Shown here piece by piece: positions 57,801 through 64,000 of a stretch of DNA of 64,000 nt. Under the pieces are notes generated by a model. It was not told the origin of the DNA and searched no databases. It saw only the letters and a list, made by a program, of their open reading frames with translations. Made by a program: the position numbers and the translations under genes. The DNA comes from Tribonema minus (Eukaryota > Sar > Xanthophyceae > Tribonematales > Tribonemataceae), in NCBI GenBank assembly GCA_017506865.1, contig JAFCMP010000153.1:1-64000 (forward strand), in the 5' to 3' direction. Every line of letters begins with the position of its first letter. Position 1 is the stretch's first letter.

Positions 57801-60800
57801 GTCGCAGTGCCGCTGCGCGCGGCTGGCACGGAGCGCCAGGACGCCATCCTCTACCGTGTCCCGCTCTTCGCCGACTGCCCCTTCTGCCCCCTACTCAACT
57901 TTGACTTCATCTCTGCACTCCAACTCTATGTACATCGCAGTGCTGCTGCGCACGCCCGGCACGGAGCGCTTGGATGCCATTTTCTACCGCACTCTCCTCA
58001 CCACTGACTGCCCCTCCTTAGCCCGTCTGAGCCCTCTCAACTTCATTATGTACCTCATCTCTGTACTTCAACTCCATGTACTTCGCAGTGCCGCCGCGCG
58101 CGGGCGGCACGGAGCGCCAGAACGCCATCCTCTACCGTGTCCCGCTGAGCGCTGACGGCACGCTTTATGACTCTGACTTCAACTCTGTACTTCAACTCTA
58201 TCATGTGCAGTGCTGCCGCGCACGCCCGGCACGGAACGCCAGGGCGCCATCCTCTACCGCGTCCCGCTCACTGCAGACGCACTTCCTTACCTTCAACTTC
58301 AACTCTGCACCTCACCTCTATCCTTTTGCAGTGCTGCCGCGCACGCCCGGCACGGAGCGCCAGGGCGCCATCCTGTACTGCGTCCCGCTGGCCGCCGATG
58401 GCACGCCCTCTAATTACATCTTCAATTATGTACTTCAACTCTATCATGCGCACTGCCGCGCACGCCCGGCACGGAGCGCCAGGACACCATCATCTACCGC
58501 GTCCCGCTCACCTCCTTCTCGACTGCCCCTTCTCAACTCTGACTTCAACTCTGTACTTCGGCACGGAGCGCCAGGACGCCATCATCTACCGCGTCCCGCT
58601 CACCTCCTTCTCGACTGCCCCTTCTCAACTCTGACTTCAACTCTGTACTTCAACTCTATCATGCGCAGTGCTGCCACGCACGCCCGGCACGGAGCGCCAG
58701 GACGCCATCCTCTACCGCGTCCCGCTCGCCGCCGACGGCACGCCCGACAAGACCCAGGCGCAGCTCATTCAGATCACCGCCACGGGCAGCTCGGCCATCA
58801 CGGCGATCGCGCCGATCGCGGGGACGACCGACGTCGTGGTCTGCGGAACGGTCTCGGGAGGGTTCCGGGGCGGTTACGCGCCGACAGCGCCGGCTGCTGC
58901 CGCCGGGTTCGGCGGCAGCGACATGTTCGCGATGCGCTTCGACGCGGCGCTGCAGAAAGTGTGGTCGTGGCAGGTATGTATGTATTGTTTGTCGCTTCTG
59001 TCAGTATACAGGGTATGTAGGTCCTTCCGAAGTAGTAGGTTCACACGTGTTTGCGATGCGCTTCGGCGCGACGCTGCAGAAAGTGTGGTCGTGGCAGGTA
59101 TGTGATGTATCGTCGCTTCAGTACACAGGATCCTTTGTGGAGTAGTAGGTTCATGTTCTGCGATTTGATATAGTTACCCTTAGTACCCAACACCCCTAGT
59201 ACCTAGTACCCAATGGGTGCATTTTGATATAGCTACCCCTAGTACCCAATGGGTAGTACCATTAGGTACTAGGGGTAGTACCATTGGGTACTAGGGGTAA
59301 CTGTATCACGATTGTCATGGACGCGGATATGCAGATGTTGTCGACGTGGCAGGACTGGGTACATTGTGTCTGGAGGATACGGGGCATGCAGTTGCATCGG
59401 CAGGTATGTTGTTCTTGATCACGTGGGCTCTATAGCCAAGCCGGCCATGTTTGCTCGTGGACGCAGACGTAGAATCTGTGTATAAGTTGCTCTCGGTATA
59501 AATGTGCAGAGTTTATGTTCGCCTGACTAGGGTCATGCTTAGCGAGCATGTGGGGTGTGTAGGCACAAGCATTGGGGGTAGGTACACCATACTACGGTAG
59601 GCTCGTGGTCTCGATGCTACGGTAGGTTCGTGGCCGCGATGCGCATGGAGGCCCGGGCGAACAGCTACTGTGGTTCTGGCAGGCCGGCTGAATCATTCCG
59701 TGCTCTCGCCGCTTCGCGCAGCTCGGCTCCGCGTCGGACGAGTCCTGTGCGGGCGCCGCCACCAAAGACCGTGTTGCACATGCAGACAGTGAAACGCGAA
59801 TATATGGCGGAGCCAACACACGTCCATGTCCATGCTTCATCGGGAAATCGATCATTTGCCCGCCGCTGCACGCACCTCCGCTCTGCAGCGGACGAGTCCT
59901 GTGCGGGCGTCGCCACGAATGACTTTTTTGTACACGCCGCGACCCCTGAAACGCAAGTACCTCACGGAGCCAACACCTCCATTTCCACGGCCTCCACAAT
60001 TCATCGGGATGACTTCGCTGAATTCATGTCATGTGCCGCTTCGCGCAGCTCGGCTCCGCGGCGGACGAGTCCTGCGCGGGCGTCGCCACCAATGACTTCG
60101 GTTACGGCAGTCAGTGAAATGCGTATACCTACCTCGCTGAGCCAGCACCTCCATTCTCGCGATTTTTCACGATTTGAACAATCCATTCCGTGTGCTCGCT
60201 CGCCGTTCTTTGCGCAGCTCGGCTCGGCAGCGGACGAGTCCTGCGCGGGCGTCGCCACCAACGACTTTGCCGGCGCCGTCGTCGTGGGCGCCACGGGCGG
60301 CGCCCTCCTGCAGCCCCTCATCGGCCCCGTCGACATGGTCATGGTCAGCCTCAACATTGACAACGGCAACCAGCTCACCGCGCTGCAGGATAATCCGGAT
60401 CCGACTGGCGCGCGCAGCAGCCTGCCCGTGGCCGTCGCGGCGCGCCTGAGTGCTGATGTGGTCGTCGTGGGCAAGTCAGGTGAACTTTAATGTTGAAGTG
60501 ATTGATTAACACGTGCATGCAGGTTTTTTCCTAGGGGTGCCGGTGCGCGCAGCAGCCTGCCCGTTGCGGTCACGGCGCGGCTCAGCGCGGGCGTCGTCGT
60601 CGTCGTAGGTGAACTTCAATTTTGAAGTTCTTGAATGTTGGAGTTGGTGTTGTAGTCTGCGGGGTTTTCTGGGGCTATGGCCGGTGGCAAGTCAGGTATG
60701 GAGCCGTCTCAACCTCGGTGTGCTCAGCACCTCAACCGAATTCATGCTTCCGCACTTCACCTCGTTGACAGAGATCGCATCGCTCACCCCGGCACCATCC

Positions 60801-63800
60801 ATGGTTGCACTTCAACTTTAACTTCAGAGATAGGAGCGCTGTCGCCCTCGGTGGCGACCTCCATGAGCGACGTCGGCAACTCGCGCGACGTGTACGTGAG
60901 GCTGTACTCCTTCTCGCTCAACGTTGACGTTTCATTGCATTTCAACTTGAACTTCACACGTGAGGCTGTGCTCATTCTCGCCATTGATTGCACTTCAACT
61001 TGAACTTCACAGAGATCGGAGCGCTGTCACCGTCGGTGGCGACCTCCATGACCGACGCCGGCAACTCGCGCGACGTGTACGTGAGGCTGTACTCGTTCTC
61101 GCCGAACCCTCTGGAGGCGCCCGTGCTGGGGTGGACCGCGCCGGTCAGGTGCGTCACCGCTGTCAGAACTTCACATTTGAAGTTTGCACGCGCAGGAACC
61201 ACGTCAACTGCAATGCTGAGATTGAAGTGTGCGCGACGTGTATGTGAGGCTGTACTCGTTTTCGCCGAACCTGCTGGAGGCGCACGCGCTCGGGTGGACC
61301 GCGCCGGTCAGGTGCGTCACTGCTGTCAGAACTTCACATTTGAAGTTTGCTCGCACAGGAACCGTGTTGAGTGCAAGTGGTTGAAGTTTATGGCGCGCCG
61401 TCGCAGACCTCCGTGGATGGGCACCTCTGCGATGGTGGGACGCGTCAGTGGCTGAGGTGTCGTCGGCGCCGCTCATGTATTGAGGCCAATACACAGACAG
61501 CACTACTCAGATCGCCGATGACCAGGGTATATCATGCACTTTAATACTGAGCCTTCCTCCACCTGTGAGCTTCCCACTGAGCACTGCTGTTCGCATCGTG
61601 CGCGCAGCATCGACGCCGCGGACCCGGCGGCGTTCGCTGTCGACCTGGAATCCTTCTTTGAAGTTTACTTCAAATCCTCAAAACTTCGACTCCATGTTGG
61701 ACTTCCTACTGAGCTCTGCTGTCTCTCATGTGCAGCACGGACGCCGCGGACGACCCCGCGGTGCTCGCTGTCGACCAGGGATTTTACGACCTTTTGAACT
61801 TTTTTTGCAAACCTCAACTTCATGCATGTGGACTTCTTGCCTGAGCACTGCTGTGTTGTCAAATAATGCGCAGTACCGACGCCGCCGACGACCCTGCGGC
61901 GCTCGCCGTCGACCAGGACACGGGGCGCATTTACATAACGGGCAGCACGCGCGGCACATTCGACGGCAAGACCAAGCGCACCGCGGACTCCATCGACGCC
62001 TTCATCGCGGAGCTCGACGGATACTCGGGCACCCTGGACTGCGTGCGCCAGGTGCGCCTTGTTGGCAACGGTTCTGTACATTCTGAATGTAAACTTAATT
62101 CCTTCTTGTTGTGATGCTTGTTGTTATAAATAACTATTGGTTGGTTGCGGAGGTTGACGGGTACTCGGGGCACCCTGGACTGCGTGCGCCAGGTGCAGTA
62201 CATACCTACCCTGTTCGTACACACCTGCCCTGTTGGTGACATGCGTATAGTGATTGGTAAACTCACTGGCTTCTTGATGTGGCGTTGCGGTTATGGTGGT
62301 TGATTGCGAAGCTCGACGGATGCTCCGGCACCTGAATTGCGTGCGCCAGGTGCAGCTACATACCTACCCGTCGGTGGCATATGCACTATTTTATTTCATG
62401 TTCTAAGTTTGGTGAACTCAGTTGCCTTGTTGTTCTGGCGTCGCCGTTGTGGTGGTTAGCTGCGGGGCTCGACAAGTGCTCCACACCTTACACTGCGTGT
62501 GGCAGGTGCAGTACATACCTACCTACCCTGTTGGTGACATGTTCATGTTTTGAATCAAGTCGACACTTGCATTTGAGTAGTCGCTACTCTTGCTGCAGTG
62601 CCCCCCTCAAGTCAAGGTGTCAACTTTTTGCTGACGACATTGTGTCCGTCATGCGCTGTTGAAACGTACAAACTGGTAGTTGGAAACCAGTGTAGATTCA
62701 AAAATAGTGCTCAGCAAATATTAAAAAAATCCAAAAAAGGTGATCATCATTTATACCATGTTGTGTTTACTGCTCAAGCTTTGTCAAAAAAAATTTGGTA
62801 GTAATACCCATCTTAATCGACAACATCTTGAAGTGGTAATCAATGATTATTCGCTCTTGTGCCCTCAGGTCAAGGGGTCGGATCTTGATGATGACATGGT
62901 GGCCATTGCGCTGGACGCAGATAACGTTGTCATTGGTGGCGGCACCAAGGGCTCCATACCGCCATTCGGAAACCAGGTACGGGGCTTTGTTCATTTCCAT
63001 TTTTTTCCTAGAGTCCTTCGTTTTCCCCATCATTTTCGAGTCATTTTGTGTAGAATTGTTACCCTCAGAGCATCTGAGATATCGTATGTACCCTAGGTAT
63101 CAGCCGGCAGGAACAATTGCTCAGTCATGACTTAGACCCACGGGCGATTGAGCCAGGGCATTCATAGCGACGCACCACAGGTTACAGTACAGCCCATTTC
63201 GAGATTACTGTACCAGATTTGTTCGCCGGTTTGATATTTTGTAACAACGGCCTGTACAACAAGCGCAAACGTGCTCAATCCTGTGAAGGTCAGGTCTGCA
63301 GAGCTGTGGTGGTAGCGGTGGGCACGAGAGCTTTGACATCGCCAGCAGCACCAAGGGCTCAAACCAGCGGCGTCTGCGGCAACACGTCATCACATGTGTG
63401 GACCGTCATATCATGATACGAAGGCACGTCTACTGCATGCATACGCATGTGTGACTTGCGCTGAACGGCACGCATACACGCAATTAAGAGGTAGGACGCC
63501 AGCCTCTTGTCCGTCAACCGCACCAACGGCGGCTGCGGCAAGCAACCAACCACCGCAACCGCACTTATATTTACAACACAATCACACACTTACTATAATT
63601 CTATGATGATGGCTTTGCATTGTCTCTCATGTATGCTCGCCGCATCAATTGCAATGCTACAGGGCAAGTGGGACGCCATCCTCATGTCCTTCACACGCGC
63701 CAGCGGCGGCTGCGGCGACTACCCCGGCCGCACCTATACTCACGACGCCATCACACACAGCCTGCACTATGATCACGACTTTCATTGGTCTCTCATGTAT

Positions 63801-64000
63801 GCTCGACAAAAGTTTCAATGTATGCGCAAACGTTCAACGCACGTGCACCACTGCAGGGCAAGTGGGACGCCATCCTCATGTCGTTTGACCGCACCAGCGG
63901 CGGCTGCGGCGACTACCCCGACCGCGCACATATAATGATTGTTTTCTTTCATGAAGCATACATCTTTCATCTTTCAATCGCGCCATGCTACAGGGCAAGT
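54857..64000 (+). CDS. SBBP-like beta-propeller protein (partial, runs off the right end)
   Basis: Exons with matching phases: 54857-54992, 58669-58973, 60218-60479, 61013-61148, 61874-62051, 62869-62976, and probably one opening near 63995. The chain repeats a propeller-blade pattern: DVFSAAVLLQGSLVAGGYTS; DVVVCGTVSGGF; SDMFAMRFDAALQKVWSWQ followed by LGSAADESCAGVATNDFAGA; DAFIAELDGYSGTLDCVRQ; DDDMVAIALDADNVVIGGG. This fits SBBP-type repeats, usually seen in surface or secreted proteins, but I see no signal peptide. The ATG at 54857 is the first after an in-frame stop; earlier exons are possible. Almost every exon here is flanked by echoes. Confidence 0.75.
55870..56550. repeat. Imperfect inverted repeat inside the propeller gene's first intron
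   Basis: 55870-55965 (GTCCGGATACACGGGAGAGA ... GTGGCAGCTGCACTA) matches 56548-56455 in reverse. 56017-56065 (GTGTACCCACTCCAAGAGCT ... CATCAAACAGCGTG) matches 56260-56205 in reverse. The arms are 70-85% identical by eye around a centre near 56135. The minus strand of the right arm reads a Cys-rich stretch (CTYCG; RCRCTHSESCGF) that may be a decayed zinc-finger protein. Confidence 0.8.
56341..56415 (-). repeat. Dispersed repeat shared with 9868-9940
   Basis: Reverse complement contains TTAGCCGCAAGTGCCTTCCA, an ACCGCGGTCGC-like block and GGCCACGAGTCAA. The same order occurs at 9868-9940 inside a golgin intron. It marks a repeat family, and the copy here is part of the inverted repeat. Confidence 0.75.
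57655..58620 (+). repeat. Eight echoes of propeller exon 2, 5' edge
   Basis: The start of the exon at 58669 (LPRTPGTERQDAILYRVPLA) is repeated eight times upstream, near 57655, 57812, 57938, 58085, 58208, 58330, 58450 and 58556. Most copies carry a GCAG acceptor preceded by CTTCAACTCTATC- or CTTCAACTCCATG-like intron sequence. Identity rises toward the true exon. Spacing is roughly 100-155 bases. Confidence 0.95.
59045..59102 (+). repeat. Echo of propeller exon 2, 3' edge
   Basis: Repeats MRFDAALQKVWSWQ as MRFGATLQKVWSWQ, followed by GTATGT as in the real exon ending at 58973. Confidence 0.9.
59166..59309. mobile_element. Small hairpin (MITE-like) element
   Basis: TGATATAGTTACCC at the left and GGGTAACTGTATCA at the right are near-perfect reverse complements. 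The interior (CTAGTACCCAATGGGTAGTACC and similar, in pieces) also folds back on itself. About 144 bases, no coding sequence. Confidence 0.75.
59695..60100 (+). repeat. Three echoes of propeller exon 3, 5' edge
   Basis: The start of the exon at 60218 (LGSAADESCAGVATNDF) is repeated near 59705-59770, 59868-59930 and 60033-60098. The copies keep GCGCAGCTCGGCTC or a close variant, so two of the three retain the acceptor. Confidence 0.92.
60535..60610 (+). repeat. Echo of propeller exon 3, 3' edge
   Basis: Repeats GARSSLPVAVAARLSADVVV as GARSSLPVAVTARLSAGVVV, then a GTGAAC donor like that of the true exon at 60479. Confidence 0.9.
60825..61312 (+). repeat. Echoes on both sides of propeller exon 4
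   Basis: Upstream, 60826-60925 repeats the exon 4 start (IGALSPSVATSMSDVGNSRD) with an AG before it. Downstream, 61225-61312 repeats its end (YVRLYSFSPNPLEA region, then GCGCCGGTCAG and GTGCGTCAC). Confidence 0.92.
61600..61790 (+). repeat. Two echoes of propeller exon 5, 5' edge
   Basis: The exon start (STDAADDPAALAVDQD at 61874) is repeated at about 61603-61650 and 61730-61785, each preceded by GCAG. Confidence 0.9.
62145..62512 (+). repeat. Three echoes of propeller exon 5, 3' edge
   Basis: The exon end (ELDGYSGTLDCVRQ) recurs at about 62150-62192, 62310-62352 and 62465-62508, decaying with distance. GTGCAG...ACATACCTACC follows each one, so intron sequence was copied too. Confidence 0.88.
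62595..62645 (+). repeat. Echo of propeller exon 6, 5' edge
   Basis: CCCTCAAGTCAAGGTGTC and the following GACGACATTGTGTCC mirror the true start at 62869 (CCCTCAG, GTCAAGGGGTC, GATGACATGGTGGCC). Confidence 0.7.
63290..63368 (+). repeat. Weak echo of propeller exon 6, 3' edge
   Basis: Contains GTGGTGGTAGCGGTGGGCAC and AGCACCAAGGGCTC, resembling the GGGTKGS part of exon 6. Confidence 0.5.
63485..64000 (+). repeat. Echoes of the next propeller exon, reaching the window end
   Basis: Copies reading GKWDAILMSFTRASGGCGDYP occur near 63485-63545 (weak), 63660-63735 and 63853-63925. A further CTACAG and GGCAAGT begins at about 63989. Each strong copy has a CAG acceptor. The real exon is probably the last, beyond position 64000. 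Confidence 0.85.

Noticed and set aside
57655-58620. A long open frame through the repeated propeller exon starts
   Set aside because: The frame switches with each copy and crosses obvious intron text (CTTCAACTCT). The true exon is the last copy, set by phase with 54992 and by the length of its coding text.
1-64000. tRNA or rRNA genes
   Set aside because: No cloverleaf A/B-box pair or rRNA core sequence was noticed on reading; a tRNAscan search would be needed to exclude them.

Overview
This is nuclear DNA from a eukaryote with many introns, most likely an alga. Exons are GC-rich (often 60-70% by eye) and introns are closer to 50%. Every long gene is split by spliceosomal introns that I could rejoin by homology and codon phase. 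One gene (a CrtI-type carotenoid desaturase) starts with a signal-peptide-like stretch followed by a Phe at the likely cleavage point, which is typical of proteins sent to complex red-derived plastids (haptophytes, ochrophytes, cryptophytes). Several introns use GC instead of GT donors. I do not name a species.

Layout, left to right: ornithine carbamoyltransferase (-, leaves the window at the left edge, 394-2003); a TATA-like box and a golgin-84-like Golgi coiled-coil protein (+, 4934-13344); an inverted pair of decayed Smr-domain gene copies (14.05-15.85 kb); an unrecognised multi-exon gene (+, 16.2-17.4 kb); a TIR element (17.54-18.21 kb); mitochondrial CGFS monothiol glutaredoxin (-, 19436-22773, complete, 187 aa); two tandem paralogues with BTB/T1 and TLDc domains (+, 23265-27600 intact; 29105-31730 frameshifted and lacking the last exon); the CrtI-type desaturase (-, 32679-50897, 11 exons that join in phase to 571 aa) with a 10 kb intron holding a minisatellite and two inverted-repeat gene pairs; a THOC6-like WD40 protein (+, 51140-54015, 429 aa), head to head with the desaturase; and a beta-propeller (SBBP-like) gene (+, 54857 to beyond the right end).

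The main discovery is structural. In nearly every gene here the edge of an exon, with its splice site and neighbouring intron, has been duplicated in tandem into the intron. Copies of an exon's 5' edge lie upstream of it and copies of its 3' edge lie downstream; only the innermost copy fits the protein. I call these copies exon-edge 'echoes'. They make up much of the intron sequence, range from near-identical to barely recognisable, and in places form arrays of up to nine splice acceptors. A second pattern is four large imperfect inverted repeats, three made of gene-like sequence; as RNA each could form a long hairpin.

The genes are ordinary housekeeping and surface functions with no common pathway. 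The interest lies in how their introns have grown and in the hairpin loci.
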